DNA of 64,000 nt from Sarcina sp034439435 (GCF_034439435.1 NZ_JAPCKJ010000006.1:156778-220777), one strand, 5' to 3'. Numbered from the stretch's first letter, positions 50,872-60,014 are shown. Notes: generated by a model from the letters alone, not told the origin. Made by a program: numbers and translations.

Positions 50872-51543
50872 ATGAGAAAAACTAAAAGTGTGTTTCTATG
50901 TACATTTTTAGCAATATTAACTTTTATGCTAGTTAAAAACACTGTTGTCTTTGCTGATGAAAAAGCTGGAGTAAGGGTAGATGTGGTAGAGGAAAATAAT
51001 ACTTTATTTGATGAAGAGGTTATTTGGAAACCTGGACATATAGAAGAAAGCTTACTTAATATTTCAAATAATTTAGATAAAGCTATAAAAATAAAAAATT
51101 TATCTTTTCATGATGATAGTATTTTTGACTATTTGAATTCTAAAAAGATAGATAAAAGTGATGAAATATATAAGCATTTTTTAGAGAATGCAGCAATTAC
51201 TGTTAAAGATAATAAAGATATCATCTTTAAAGGAACCCTTGAGGATGTCTTTTCAAAAAGAAATATTAAATTAGAAAAAGAAATAATTGTACAAGCTAAT
51301 GAAAGCAAGTCTATGGAATTAGAAATAAATCTTTCAGAGGATTTAGATGATAGAGGACAAGGAATACAACATGAATTTAGTGTTAGTGTTCATTATGAAT
51401 ATGAAGATGATAGTAATAATGGAAGTGGAGACTTACCAAATACAGGAGGCTTTAGCAATAAAGTATTTATGATTTTAGGAATACTTGCTTTAGGAGTAGG
51501 AAGAGCGGTATTAAAGTTACCTCAAAAGAGGGAGGAGGTTTAA
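50872..51543 (+). CDS. LPXTG cell-wall surface protein of the TasA-like cassette
   Basis: A 223-residue exported protein. The signal peptide occupies about residues 1-29 (SVFLCTFLAILTFMLV ... VVFADE). The mature part has VIWKPGHIEESLLNISNN, a W-x-PG motif that I associate with camelysin/TasA-type domains. The C terminus is a sortase signal, LPNTGGFSNKVFMILGILAL followed by a basic tail KLPQKREEV. It should be anchored to peptidoglycan by a sortase encoded elsewhere. I start at the ATG at 50872 after GGGGGAGG. The next gene begins one base after its stop, so the two are co-expressed. It could anchor or nucleate the two TasA-like proteins, as TapA does for TasA; that is inference. Confidence 0.85.
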   Translation: MRKTKSVFLCTFLAILTFMLVKNTVVFADEKAGVRVDVVEENNTLFDEEVIWKPGHIEESLLNISNNLDKAIKIKNLSFHDDSIFDYLNSKKIDKSDEIYKHFLENAAITVKDNKDIIFKGTLEDVFSKRNIKLEKEIIVQANESKSMELEINLSEDLDDRGQGIQHEFSVSVHYEYEDDSNNGSGDLPNTGGFSNKVFMILGILALGVGRAVLKLPQKREEV

Positions 51544-51544
51544 G

Positions 51545-52093
51545 ATGGAAAACGCTAAGATTAGAAAAATAACTGCATTAGTATTAGCTATAGGGATAAC
51601 AGGAAGTGTTGGAAGTTTAGCTTATTTCTCTGATAAGGAAAAAATGAATGGAGAAATAAAATTAACCTTAGGTACTCTAAGTTCAGAAATAATTAAAGGA
51701 ATTAAAATAGAAGGAATTGATATAGAAGTTCCTGTTAGTGATACATTTTTAATAACTAATAATGGTACATTAGATCAATCATTATTAATTAATTTTGAAA
51801 ATTCATCAATAGGTAATGATGGATTAGAAAAAATAAAATATTCATTAAGTTTTAAAAGTAGTAAAGATAGAGAGCTAAAGTCATATGGAAATGGAGAAGA
51901 AACATTACTTTCTTTATTTGAAAATGGAGTTAAAGTAGTAGACTTAGATAACAATGAAATCATATTAGAAGAAGGTGAAATTTTAACAGCAACATTAACA
52001 TTAAATATGCAAAGGGATATGCCAGAAAAATATTCAGGAACAGATTTTAATTTTGATTTAAGAGTTGGATATAATCAAGCAAATAATAAGTAG
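51545..52093 (+). CDS. TasA/camelysin-like protein with SipW-type signal peptide
   Basis: A 182-residue exported protein whose signal peptide is of the SipW-dependent type: KIRKITALVLAIGITGSVGS then LAYFSDKE around residues 4-31. The mature region resembles the TasA/camelysin beta domain (GEIKLTLGTLSSEI; DTFLITNNGTLDQSLLINF; a final strand FNFDLRVGY). TasA homologues form matrix fibres in Bacillus biofilms. The ribosome site GGGAGGAGG lies within the end of the LPXTG gene. No sipW-like gene is adjacent; the nearest seen is at 11482. Confidence 0.82.
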   Translation: MENAKIRKITALVLAIGITGSVGSLAYFSDKEKMNGEIKLTLGTLSSEIIKGIKIEGIDIEVPVSDTFLITNNGTLDQSLLINFENSSIGNDGLEKIKYSLSFKSSKDRELKSYGNGEETLLSLFENGVKVVDLDNNEIILEEGEILTATLTLNMQRDMPEKYSGTDFNFDLRVGYNQANNK

Positions 52094-52109
52094 TAGGGGA
52101 GGAGTATAA

Positions 52110-52838
52110 GTGATTAGTAAAAATAAAATTATAGCATTAATTTTAGGAGTTTCACTTGCTTCAAGTGCTACTTATGGAAGTTATGCTTATTTTACAGGAG
52201 AGGATACTATTAATAATACTATTAAGATAGTGGAGTTAGATTTAAAAGATAGTGCTTTTGAAGTTTCTAAAATAAGCATTAGAGAGAATTCTTTAGTCTT
52301 AGAATTTTCTAAAAGAATATTTTACACTGGAGAGAATCTGGTTAATGATGTAGTTGGAAGTGAAAATTTTTTAGATGATGTTGAAATATCAATAGAAGGA
52401 AAGGAACTTATTATAACTAAAAAAGAGGGGGCATTTGTACTTCCAATAGGGTTAGAAAATAAGTTGCCTAGTATAACTTTAAATACAAATTTTGAAGACA
52501 GGTTTGGAAAAGATTTAGAAGAAATTACACTATATTTATATTCTGATTTCAATGAAAATATTAATTGGAGTTTGACTAATGATTATAAGGAGGATGTGAT
52601 AGTACAGCCTGATAATGAGATTTTAGTTGAACCTCCAGTAGAAAATGAAGTTAATAATGAAGATATAGAAGCTCCTAAAGAAGAGGATAATAATTCTACT
52701 ATAGAAAATAAATTACCAGAAAGTAATCAGGCAGAAGAAGAAAAAATAAATGAATTAGGTAAAGATAATGTAGAGGAAAATAATATTTCTGAGATATATA
52801 ACAGTACTAATGAAGAAAAACAACCAATAGTAAATTAA
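52110..52838 (+). CDS. TasA-like protein with SipW-type signal and acidic tail
   Basis: A 242-residue exported protein with a SipW-type signal (KIIALILGVSLASSATYGS then YAYFTGED, residues 6-32). A beta-rich domain follows to about residue 155. The last 85 residues are a low-complexity tail rich in Glu, Asn and Pro (QPDNEILVEPPVENEVNNED and similar), without LPXTG or a membrane segment. Such a tail may be a flexible wall-spanning or calcium-binding segment. The start is GTG at 52110 after GGGGAGGAG. It is the last gene of the three-gene cassette, followed by a terminator. Confidence 0.75.
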   Translation: MISKNKIIALILGVSLASSATYGSYAYFTGEDTINNTIKIVELDLKDSAFEVSKISIRENSLVLEFSKRIFYTGENLVNDVVGSENFLDDVEISIEGKELIITKKEGAFVLPIGLENKLPSITLNTNFEDRFGKDLEEITLYLYSDFNENINWSLTNDYKEDVIVQPDNEILVEPPVENEVNNEDIEAPKEEDNNSTIENKLPESNQAEEEKINELGKDNVEENNISEIYNSTNEEKQPIVN

Positions 52839-52904
52839 AAGATTTTATTATAGGGTTATATATTAAAATTTAAATTTTAAATTTTTAGTATTAGATTTGA
52901 ATTT

Positions 52905-52941
52905 AATGGTCACATTTTATAATGTGACCATTTATTTTTTT
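52905..52941 (+). terminator. Terminator of the LPXTG/TasA-like cassette
   Basis: AATGGTCACATT (52905-52916) pairs with AATGTGACCATT (52921-52932), followed by TATTTTTTT. Confidence 0.92.
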
Positions 52942-53040
52942 GTTAATCATGTAAAAGAATAATATGTCTGATAGAATATAATATATAGATTTATATGGTA
53001 TAATAAAGTTTAGTTTTATTGTAGGAAGAGGAGTGATTTA

Positions 53041-55293
53041 ATGGATTTAAAAAGCTTGCTTAATAAAGAACAATATGAAGCAGCAACAACAATTGATGGT
53101 CAAGTACTTATATTAGCAGGAGCAGGTTCTGGTAAAACTAGAGTACTTACACATAGAATAGCGTACATGATAGAAAAGGATATACAACCTTATAATATAT
53201 TAGCAATAACATTTACAAATAAAGCAGCAGGAGAAATGAGAGAGAGGGTAAAATCTCTAGTTGGTGAAGTAGCAAATAATATGTGGATATCAACATTTCA
53301 TTCATCTTGTGTAAGAATTTTAAGAAGAGAAATAGACAAATTAGGCTATAGTAAAGACTTCACAATATATGATTCATCAGATCAGAAAACATTAATAAAA
53401 CTTGTAATGAAAGAGCTTAATATTAATGAAAAAGAGATAACTGATCAAGAGATTTTAGGTACTATAGGAAAAGCAAAAGATAATATACAAAGTGCGGAAA
53501 GTTTCAAAAAAGAAAATGAAGGAAATTTCAGAAAAAATAAAATAGCAGATGCCTATCTTTTATATCAAAAGAAATTAAAAGAAAATAATGCTCTAGATTT
53601 TGACGATTTAATAGTTAAAACAGTTGAACTATTTAAAAAGCATAGTGATGTATTAGATTTTTATCAAAATAAGTTTAAATACATAATGATAGATGAGTAT
53701 CAAGATACAAATAAGGCCCAATATGAATTTGCTAAGCTTTTAGCAGCAAAATATAAAAACATATGTGTTGTTGGTGACGATGACCAATGTATTTATGCTT
53801 GGAGAGGTGCTGATATAAGAAATATATTAGACTTTGAAAAGGATTATCCAGAGGCTAAAGTTGTTAAACTTGAACAAAACTATAGATCAAAAGGAAATAT
53901 CTTAGAGGCGGCTAACAAAGTTATAAAAAATAATGCAGAGAGAAAATTTAAAGTTTTAAGAACTGAGCAAGTAGAGGGAGAGAAAATAAGTATCCATAGA
54001 GCTTACTCAGATAAAATGGAATCATCTTTTGTAATTTCAGAAATAGAAAAGCTTAAAAGTGATAAAGGATATAAATACAAAGATTTCGCTGTTCTCTACA
54101 GAACAAATGCACAGTCACGTAACTTTGAGGAAGCTTTAAGAAGAGCAGGAATTCCATATAGAATTTTTGGGGGACTAAAATTCTATGATAGAAAAGAGAT
54201 AAAAGATATCCTTTCATACTTAAAAATAATAGTGAATCCTAAGGATGCTATAAGTTTAAGAAGAATAATAAACGTTCCTAAAAGAAGTATTGGAGATGCC
54301 ACTGTAGAAAAACTTCAAAATCATGCTAATGAAATAGAAGATACATTATACAATGTTTTATTAGATGTAGATTATGTACCAGGATTAACAGCTAGAAGTA
54401 TAAATCCTATTAAAAAGTTTACTGATATGATGGAAGAAATAATGGTCATGTCAGAGCAATTAAGTGTATCTCAATTAATAGAATATGTTTTAGAGAAAAC
54501 AGGTTACTTAAAAGCGCTTAAGGATTCTAATCTTATAGAAGATCAAAGTAGAATAGAAAACTTAGAGGAATTAGTTTCTGATGCTGTTGAATTTGAAAAG
54601 AGTAATGAAGAGGATAAATCATTATCAGCCTACTTAGAAAAAGTAGCTCTTGTTCAAGATATGGATGATTTAGAATCAGAAGATAACTATGTAATGCTTA
54701 TGACAGTTCATAGTTCAAAGGGTCTTGAATTCCCAACTGTCTTCCTAGTTGGTATGGAAAATGGAATATTCCCAAGTGCAGCTTGTTTTGAACATGATAA
54801 CCAAATGGAAGAGGCTAGAAGACTTTGCTATGTTGGAATAACTAGAGCAGAGGAAAAACTATATATGACATCAGCTGAAACAAGAATGATATTTGGTAAG
54901 ACTGTAGCTTATTCACAATCAGACTTTATATCAGAAATTCCAGCTAATATAAAAGACTATGTAAATATTAATGGTAAAAGTTCAAGTAGCTCTTTCAAAA
55001 ATAATGCTTCAACTTATGGAGAATCAAGAAAAAGTTATAATCCACATAAGCTTAGAACCACAATGAATGATTCTCAGGCTAGTGCAGCTTTAAATAAAAT
55101 ATTTTCAGAAAATGATAAAAAAGCTGATATCGATGAATTAACTATAGGAAGAAAGGTTAAGCATCCTAAGTTTGGAGTGGGAACATTAATAACAAAAAGT
55201 AAGGTTGGAGATGATTACAAACTTACAATAGCCTTTGATAGTCAAGGAGTTAAACACTTAATGTTTAGCTTTGCGCCACTAGAGCTTCTTTAA
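53041..55293 (+). CDS. pcrA: ATP-dependent DNA helicase PcrA
   Basis: A 750-residue superfamily 1 helicase. Motifs are Walker A AGAGSGKTRVLTHR (about 30-43), Ia ITFTNKAAGEM, II MIDEYQDTN, III VVGDDDQCIYAWRGAD, IV KLEQNYRSKGNIL, V MTVHSSKGLEF and VI CYVGITRAEE. The C terminus carries the PcrA Tudor-like module (IGRKVKHPKFGVGTLI) that binds RNA polymerase in related proteins. PcrA removes RecA filaments and RNA polymerase and acts in repair and rolling-circle replication. It precedes ligA, as in many Firmicutes. Confidence 0.97.
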   Translation: MDLKSLLNKEQYEAATTIDGQVLILAGAGSGKTRVLTHRIAYMIEKDIQPYNILAITFTNKAAGEMRERVKSLVGEVANNMWISTFHSSCVRILRREIDKLGYSKDFTIYDSSDQKTLIKLVMKELNINEKEITDQEILGTIGKAKDNIQSAESFKKENEGNFRKNKIADAYLLYQKKLKENNALDFDDLIVKTVELFKKHSDVLDFYQNKFKYIMIDEYQDTNKAQYEFAKLLAAKYKNICVVGDDDQCIYAWRGADIRNILDFEKDYPEAKVVKLEQNYRSKGNILEAANKVIKNNAERKFKVLRTEQVEGEKISIHRAYSDKMESSFVISEIEKLKSDKGYKYKDFAVLYRTNAQSRNFEEALRRAGIPYRIFGGLKFYDRKEIKDILSYLKIIVNPKDAISLRRIINVPKRSIGDATVEKLQNHANEIEDTLYNVLLDVDYVPGLTARSINPIKKFTDMMEEIMVMSEQLSVSQLIEYVLEKTGYLKALKDSNLIEDQSRIENLEELVSDAVEFEKSNEEDKSLSAYLEKVALVQDMDDLESEDNYVMLMTVHSSKGLEFPTVFLVGMENGIFPSAACFEHDNQMEEARRLCYVGITRAEEKLYMTSAETRMIFGKTVAYSQSDFISEIPANIKDYVNINGKSSSSSFKNNASTYGESRKSYNPHKLRTTMNDSQASAALNKIFSENDKKADIDELTIGRKVKHPKFGVGTLITKSKVGDDYKLTIAFDSQGVKHLMFSFAPLELL

Positions 55294-55295
55294 TT

Positions 55296-55364
55296 TAAGG
55301 TTTGTTTTAGGTGAAATATGGTTTTACAGTTTTATGTAAAAATCAATAATAATAAGTAGCCTTA
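55296..55364 (+). terminator. Hairpin in the pcrA-ligA gap, possible relative of the 49418 element
   Basis: TAAGG (55296-55300) pairs with CCTTA (55360-55364), and GGTTTTACA (55320-55328) with TGTAAAAATC (55335-55344); the middle is unpaired. The segment TAAAAATCAATA (55337-55348) recurs in the elements at 47048 and 49418. A T-rich tail follows, so it may attenuate pcrA transcripts before ligA. Confidence 0.45.
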
Positions 55365-55408
55365 ATTTTATAATGGAAATTTACTTTAATAAGGAGTAGA
55401 TGAGTAAA

Positions 55409-57397
55409 ATGGATAAGAAAAAAAGAATAGAAGAGTTAGTTGAAGAATTAAATAAGTATGCATATGAGTATTATGTTTTAGGAAATTCTTCAGTAACAGA
55501 TAAAGATTATGATAAAAAGTACTATGAATTAGTAGATTTAGAAAAGGAAATAGGATATAAATTACCATATTCACCTACTCAAAGAGTTGGCGATGTAATT
55601 CTTCCTGAATTTAAGAAATATACTCATAAAGCTAGACTTTGGAGTTTAGATAAAGCGCAATCTTTAGATGAAATTAAAGAATGGCATAATAGAAATGTTA
55701 AGTTTATTGAAGAATATAATAGAACTTCAGGTGAAGAATTACCACCATTAAAATATATTTTAACTAAAAAATTTGATGGCTTAACAATAAACCTTTCTTA
55801 TGATGAAAATGGAGTGTTGGTTACTGGTGCAACTAGAGGTACGGGAGCTATTGGAGAAGATGTAACAGCCCAAGTCAAAACTATAAAATCAATACCTTTA
55901 AAAATAAATTGTCATGACTTTTTAGAAATTCATGGAGAAGCTGTTATGACCACTGAAGCTTTTGAAAAATATAATTCAGAAGCGGATACTCCTCTTAAAA
56001 ATTTAAGAAATGGAGCAGCAGGGGCTTTAAGAAATCTAAATGTAGCAGAGACAGCTAAAAGAAATCTTTCAGCTTTCTTCTATGATATTGGATATAAGGA
56101 AGGAACTCCATTTAAAACTTATATGGAGATGCTAGAATTCATAAAAGTTAAGGGATTTCCAATGGATGATTACATTAGAGAATGCACTACATTAGATGAA
56201 ATTCAAAAAGAAATTGATTATATAAGAGATATAAGATTTGATTTAAATTATGACATAGATGGATTAGTTATAGCTATAGATGATATAAGAACAAGAGAAC
56301 TTTTAGGTTATACAGTTAAGTTCCCTAAGTGGGCTATTGCATATAAGTTTGAGGCTCAAGAAGCTACAACTAAACTTTTAGATGTTGAATGGAATGTAGG
56401 TAGAAGTGGTAGAGTTTCACCAACGGCTATCTTGGAACCAGTAGAGTTAGCAGGGGTTACTGTTAAGAGAGCTACTTTAAATAATATGGACGATATAGCT
56501 AGAAAAGGAGTAAGATTAGGTGCTGAAGTCTTCGTAAGAAGAAGTAATGATGTTATTCCAGAAATTATGGGAGTAGTTCCAGAAAGTTTAGAGGGTACAA
56601 AAGAAATTGAAGAACCAAAGGTATGCCCAGCTTGTGGAGCTCACTTAGTTCATGAAGGAGTTCACATTTATTGTGAAAATACTTTAGGGTGTAAGCCTCA
56701 AATGGTTAAAACTATAGTTCACTTTGCAGGAAGAGAAGCTATGAATATAGCAGGATTCTCTGAAAGAACAGCAGAGCAATTATTTGAAAAACTTGATATA
56801 AGAGATATATCAGATCTTTATAAATTAGAGTATGAAAAATTATTAGACTTAGATAAATTTGGTCCAAAGAAAGCTCAAAATCTTTTAGATGCTATAGAAA
56901 AAAGTAAGAATTGTACTTTAGAAGCCTTTTTATATTCTTTAGGAATTCCTAATGTAGGAGTTAAGACTGCTAAGGATCTAGTTAAGCGATTTGAGTCTTT
57001 AGATAATTTAGAAAAGGCTACTTTTGAGGAATTAGTATCTGTTCAAGATGTTGGAGATATAGTTGCTAGAAGTATAATAGAATTCTTTAAAGAGGAAAGA
57101 ACTTTAAAAGTTATAAATGAATTATTAGCTCTTGGAGTAAATCCTCATTATGAGAAAAAGGAAGTTTTAGAAAGTCCATTTATGGGTAAAACAGTAGTTG
57201 TAACTGGTACTTTAGAAAACTATTCTAGAACTTCAATAAAAGAAAAATTAGAGTCTTTAGGAGCAAAGGTTGCTGGAAGTGTAAGTAAAAAGACTGACTT
57301 TGTAATAGCAGGAGAAGCTGCAGGTTCAAAATATGATAAGGCAAAATCTTTAGGTGTTACTATATTAAGTGAAGAAGAATTTGAAAATATGATATAA
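55409..57397 (+). CDS. ligA: NAD-dependent DNA ligase LigA
   Basis: A 662-residue ligase that seals nicks in replication and repair. Domain Ia for NMN is at about 1-65 (YEYYVLGNSSVTDKDYD). The adenylation domain has the nucleophile Lys121 in TKKFDGL and the motif GATRGTGAIGEDVT. The OB fold, a four-Cys zinc finger (CPAC ... CENTLGC), HhH repeats and a C-terminal BRCT domain (MGKTVVVTGTLENYSRTSI) follow. AAGGAG lies 12 nt before this ATG and 3 nt before an ATG at 55400; I prefer the former, which differs by three residues only. Confidence 0.95.
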   Translation: MDKKKRIEELVEELNKYAYEYYVLGNSSVTDKDYDKKYYELVDLEKEIGYKLPYSPTQRVGDVILPEFKKYTHKARLWSLDKAQSLDEIKEWHNRNVKFIEEYNRTSGEELPPLKYILTKKFDGLTINLSYDENGVLVTGATRGTGAIGEDVTAQVKTIKSIPLKINCHDFLEIHGEAVMTTEAFEKYNSEADTPLKNLRNGAAGALRNLNVAETAKRNLSAFFYDIGYKEGTPFKTYMEMLEFIKVKGFPMDDYIRECTTLDEIQKEIDYIRDIRFDLNYDIDGLVIAIDDIRTRELLGYTVKFPKWAIAYKFEAQEATTKLLDVEWNVGRSGRVSPTAILEPVELAGVTVKRATLNNMDDIARKGVRLGAEVFVRRSNDVIPEIMGVVPESLEGTKEIEEPKVCPACGAHLVHEGVHIYCENTLGCKPQMVKTIVHFAGREAMNIAGFSERTAEQLFEKLDIRDISDLYKLEYEKLLDLDKFGPKKAQNLLDAIEKSKNCTLEAFLYSLGIPNVGVKTAKDLVKRFESLDNLEKATFEELVSVQDVGDIVARSIIEFFKEERTLKVINELLALGVNPHYEKKEVLESPFMGKTVVVTGTLENYSRTSIKEKLESLGAKVAGSVSKKTDFVIAGEAAGSKYDKAKSLGVTILSEEEFENMI

Positions 57398-57411
57398 AAA
57401 TCAACATAGCA

Positions 57412-57455
57412 AAAAATAAAAGTCATGTGATTAATCTCACATGACTTTTATTTTT
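57412..57455. terminator. Bidirectional terminator between ligA and the minus-strand membrane gene
   Basis: AAAAATAAAAGTCATGTGA (57412-57430) is an exact complement of TCACATGACTTTTATTTTT (57437-57455), so both strands get a T-rich tail. It overlaps the stop codon of the minus-strand gene. Confidence 0.9.
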
Positions 57456-57771
57456 CGCTTATTTCTATAGCGTCTTCAATTTCTTTTGATATCTCTATAT
57501 CTTCTTCTAAAGCTGGTTCAGCTATATCATCTTTATCTAAAAGGTTTTCTTTTATTTCAGAATATGAAACTGAGTCATCCATATCATTTAAGTTATCAAA
57601 TATTTTTTCTTTATTTCTTATTAGAGATATGTTATGTGCTATTTTTTCAAGTAAATAATTTTTATATTTTATTTGTCTATATGCCTTGTTAGCTATAACA
57701 AAACTCCAGATTCCTAAGAACATCATTGTTAGCATGAAAAGTATAGCAATAACTTGAACTGCTAAAGTCAT
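57448..57771 (-). CDS. Small hypothetical membrane protein with acidic tail
   Basis: A 107-residue protein. One membrane segment lies at about 4-27 (VQVIAILFMLTMMFLGIWSF), then a basic amphipathic helix (NKAYRQIKYKNYLLEKIAHN). The C-terminal half is very acidic (DKDDIAEPALEEDIEISKEI), probably cytoplasmic and disordered. GGAGG lies 9 nt upstream of the ATG on the minus strand. It is convergent with ligA. I recognise no family; single-span proteins of this sort are often small scaffold or regulator partners, but I assign no role. Confidence 0.7.
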   Translation of the reverse strand: MTLAVQVIAILFMLTMMFLGIWSFVIANKAYRQIKYKNYLLEKIAHNISLIRNKEKIFDNLNDMDDSVSYSEIKENLLDKDDIAEPALEEDIEISKEIEDAIEISEK

Positions 57772-57893
57772 CTAACTTTACCTCCATATAAAATAATAAA
57801 TAAATTATACCATAATAATAGGAAAAAATAGTGTTAAATAATTATTACATTAGAACATATAATTTAGTAAGCAATAAATGAGGAGAGAAAACT

Positions 57894-58358
57894 ATGCTCA
57901 AATCCTTTTATATTTTATTGAACTCAAAAAATATAGAAAAGTCACTTATGAAGTTCAGGAAAATATCAATAAAAAAAGTAAGTCAAATAATAATTAAAGA
58001 GTGTATTAAAGAAAATTTAAATTATGAAATAATCAAAAAAAATAATAATGAATTTTTAATCGAAATAAGTTCTAGTAGAAAGAAGACATTAATAGCATTT
58101 CACAAAATATTAGCTGTAACAATTTATGATTATGATAGATTTATACATTTAATGCAAGATAGAGAAGTTGATAAAGGCGTATATATAACTACGGGAGTAT
58201 TTCAACAGGATGTCTATAACAGAGTAGAAACAGATAGATTTATAAACAAAATAAAACTTTTAGATGGAAAAGAGTTTGTTGTTAAGCAAAGATGGATAAA
58301 GAGGAAAAAACATCATCATATTTCCTATGATAAATTAAGTTTTAAATCTTTATTCTAA
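57894..58358 (+). CDS. Hypothetical protein, possibly a degenerate Mrr-like (PD-(D/E)XK) domain
   Basis: A 154-residue basic protein. The middle and C-terminal part (FLIEISSSRKKTLIAF; then YDRFIHLMQDREVDKGVYIT; TTGVFQQDVYNRV) recalls the end of Mrr-type restriction folds, where a strand with the active-site residues is followed by a helix and a KGxxITT strand. The usual QxK motif is replaced by S-S-R-K-K, so catalysis is doubtful. A poly-basic His tail (KRKKHHHISYDK) is near the C terminus. The ribosome site GAGGAG precedes the ATG. It is not next to any methyltransferase. The fold assignment is tentative. Confidence 0.6.
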   Translation: MLKSFYILLNSKNIEKSLMKFRKISIKKVSQIIIKECIKENLNYEIIKKNNNEFLIEISSSRKKTLIAFHKILAVTIYDYDRFIHLMQDREVDKGVYITTGVFQQDVYNRVETDRFINKIKLLDGKEFVVKQRWIKRKKHHHISYDKLSFKSLF

Positions 58359-58429
58359 GGTGTAAGTATTTCTTTTATTAAAATTGTCAATAATCTAGAG
58401 GGTAAAAGATTATTGAAGGAGATATTTAC

Positions 58430-59974
58430 ATGAAGAAAGTAATTTTATTTATATGTTTAATAGTTTTGTTAAGCGTAGGTTTGCTGAAGAGTTATGTAGA
58501 GGTAACTCCAGTTTCTACTGTTAATTTTAAAACTAATGAAAGCTTAATATATGCAGTTGATAGCCTACCAAATTCTATAAGCCCTAGTGAGTTCGTAAGT
58601 AGGGGAGAAGAAGATTTAACATGCTCTATATTTTCAGGATTAATTGAGTTAAATGAAAAAGGAGAGCCAATCCCAGACCTAGCTATGGGATGGAAGGTTA
58701 GTGAAGATGGACTTGAATATACATTTAAGATTAATGAGGAAAATAAGTGGAGTAATGGTAAGGAAATAGTAGCTAAAGATTTTCAGATATTCTTTAGGGA
58801 GTTATTAAGTCCAGATAATGAAGAGTATTCAAGTGATGAATTAGATAGCATATATGGAGTTAAGGAATATAGAGAAGGAAAATCAGATTTTAGTAAGGTA
58901 GCTATTAATAGCCCAGATGATTATACACTTACTATAAGAATGAATAATAAGGATGATCAATTGTTAAAAAAATTATCAAAACCTATATATAGATTAAGAG
59001 ATTTAAATGAACCTTTAGATAATTATAAAAAAGATTTTAATCAAGTATCATATACTGGTCCTTATACTATATATGATATAACTGATAATGGATTTATTCA
59101 CTTGAAAGACAACCCATATAATAAAAGTCAACTTGAAATAAAAGATGTAGTTTTAAAGGAAAAAGAAGCTGATGAAGTTGAACTAGCTGCTTTTAATTTG
59201 AATAAAGTAGATATTTTAAAAAATCCTCCAATAATATATTCAGATGACTTAGGTTTATATAAGGACTTAAGTAAATTTAATAATGAAACTTTAAAGGTTA
59301 TGCTTGTAAATAGTGAAAATCCTGAATTAAGCCAAGGAATATCTTCTATTATGAATGTTCTGATTAATGAAAGTAATATATTAAAAAATAATTTGGGAGA
59401 ACCTTATGTGAATTTAATAGATAATAAAGAAAAGCTCTCATTAAAAAATAAACAAAGTAGTGAATTAAATCATAAAATAAGTGATGGGGAAAAAAATAAT
59501 TATAGAGAAATAGCAAAAAGTAAATTGAAAAAATGTATTGATGAAAATGAAGTATTAAAAATAATTATAGAAGATAAAGAAGAGGATAAAATATTAGCAA
59601 ATGAGCTAAAAAGTTTCTTAGAAAAAGAGTTATCTATAAAAAGTATAATTAAAGTACATGAAGAGGGAATTGATGAAGTTATAAAAAAAGGAGATTTTAA
59701 TATAGCTTTAGTGGAATTAAATTTAAATAAAGATGAAGAATTATTAGAAGAATCCAAAGAAGAGATCAGTGATTTAGAAAATGAGGAAAAGGATTCAGTT
59801 GATAGTAATACTGAGGAAAATTTAGAAAATAAAGAAAAAGAAATGTTTTTAAAAGAAGAGAACTTGAGTTTAATAAGCTTATATTTTAAAAATGATGTTT
59901 GGTGTAAATCTCAAAAGGTTAATTATCTATTTATAGATGGAAATGGGAATTTAATATTTAAATATAGTAGTTAA
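58430..59974 (+). CDS. Orphan SBP_bac_5-like extracellular protein
   Basis: A 514-residue protein resembling OppA-type solute-binding proteins in its first 230 residues: ELNEKGEPIPDLAMGWKVSE, DGLEYTFKINEENKWSNG, VAKDFQIFFRELLSP and YTGPYTIYDI. The N-terminal hydrophobic segment (VILFICLIVLLSVGLLKSYV) has no lipobox Cys, so it is either a signal peptide or an uncleaved anchor. The usual C-terminal lobe is poorly conserved and contains an acidic Lys/Glu-rich insertion (about 430-475). No permease or ATPase gene is near. It may have become a sensor or structural protein; binding is unproven. Confidence 0.75.
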   Translation: MKKVILFICLIVLLSVGLLKSYVEVTPVSTVNFKTNESLIYAVDSLPNSISPSEFVSRGEEDLTCSIFSGLIELNEKGEPIPDLAMGWKVSEDGLEYTFKINEENKWSNGKEIVAKDFQIFFRELLSPDNEEYSSDELDSIYGVKEYREGKSDFSKVAINSPDDYTLTIRMNNKDDQLLKKLSKPIYRLRDLNEPLDNYKKDFNQVSYTGPYTIYDITDNGFIHLKDNPYNKSQLEIKDVVLKEKEADEVELAAFNLNKVDILKNPPIIYSDDLGLYKDLSKFNNETLKVMLVNSENPELSQGISSIMNVLINESNILKNNLGEPYVNLIDNKEKLSLKNKQSSELNHKISDGEKNNYREIAKSKLKKCIDENEVLKIIIEDKEEDKILANELKSFLEKELSIKSIIKVHEEGIDEVIKKGDFNIALVELNLNKDEELLEESKEEISDLENEEKDSVDSNTEENLENKEKEMFLKEENLSLISLYFKNDVWCKSQKVNYLFIDGNGNLIFKYSS

Positions 59975-59977
59975 TAA

Positions 59978-60014
59978 AGAAGCTGTATCAAATAATATTT
60001 GATACAGCTTTTTA
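59978..60014. terminator. Bidirectional terminator between convergent genes
   Basis: AGCTGTATCAAAT (59981-59993) pairs with ATTTGATACAGCT (59997-60009). It has a T run to the right and A bases to the left, and lies between the convergent genes ending at 59974 and 60015. Confidence 0.85.
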
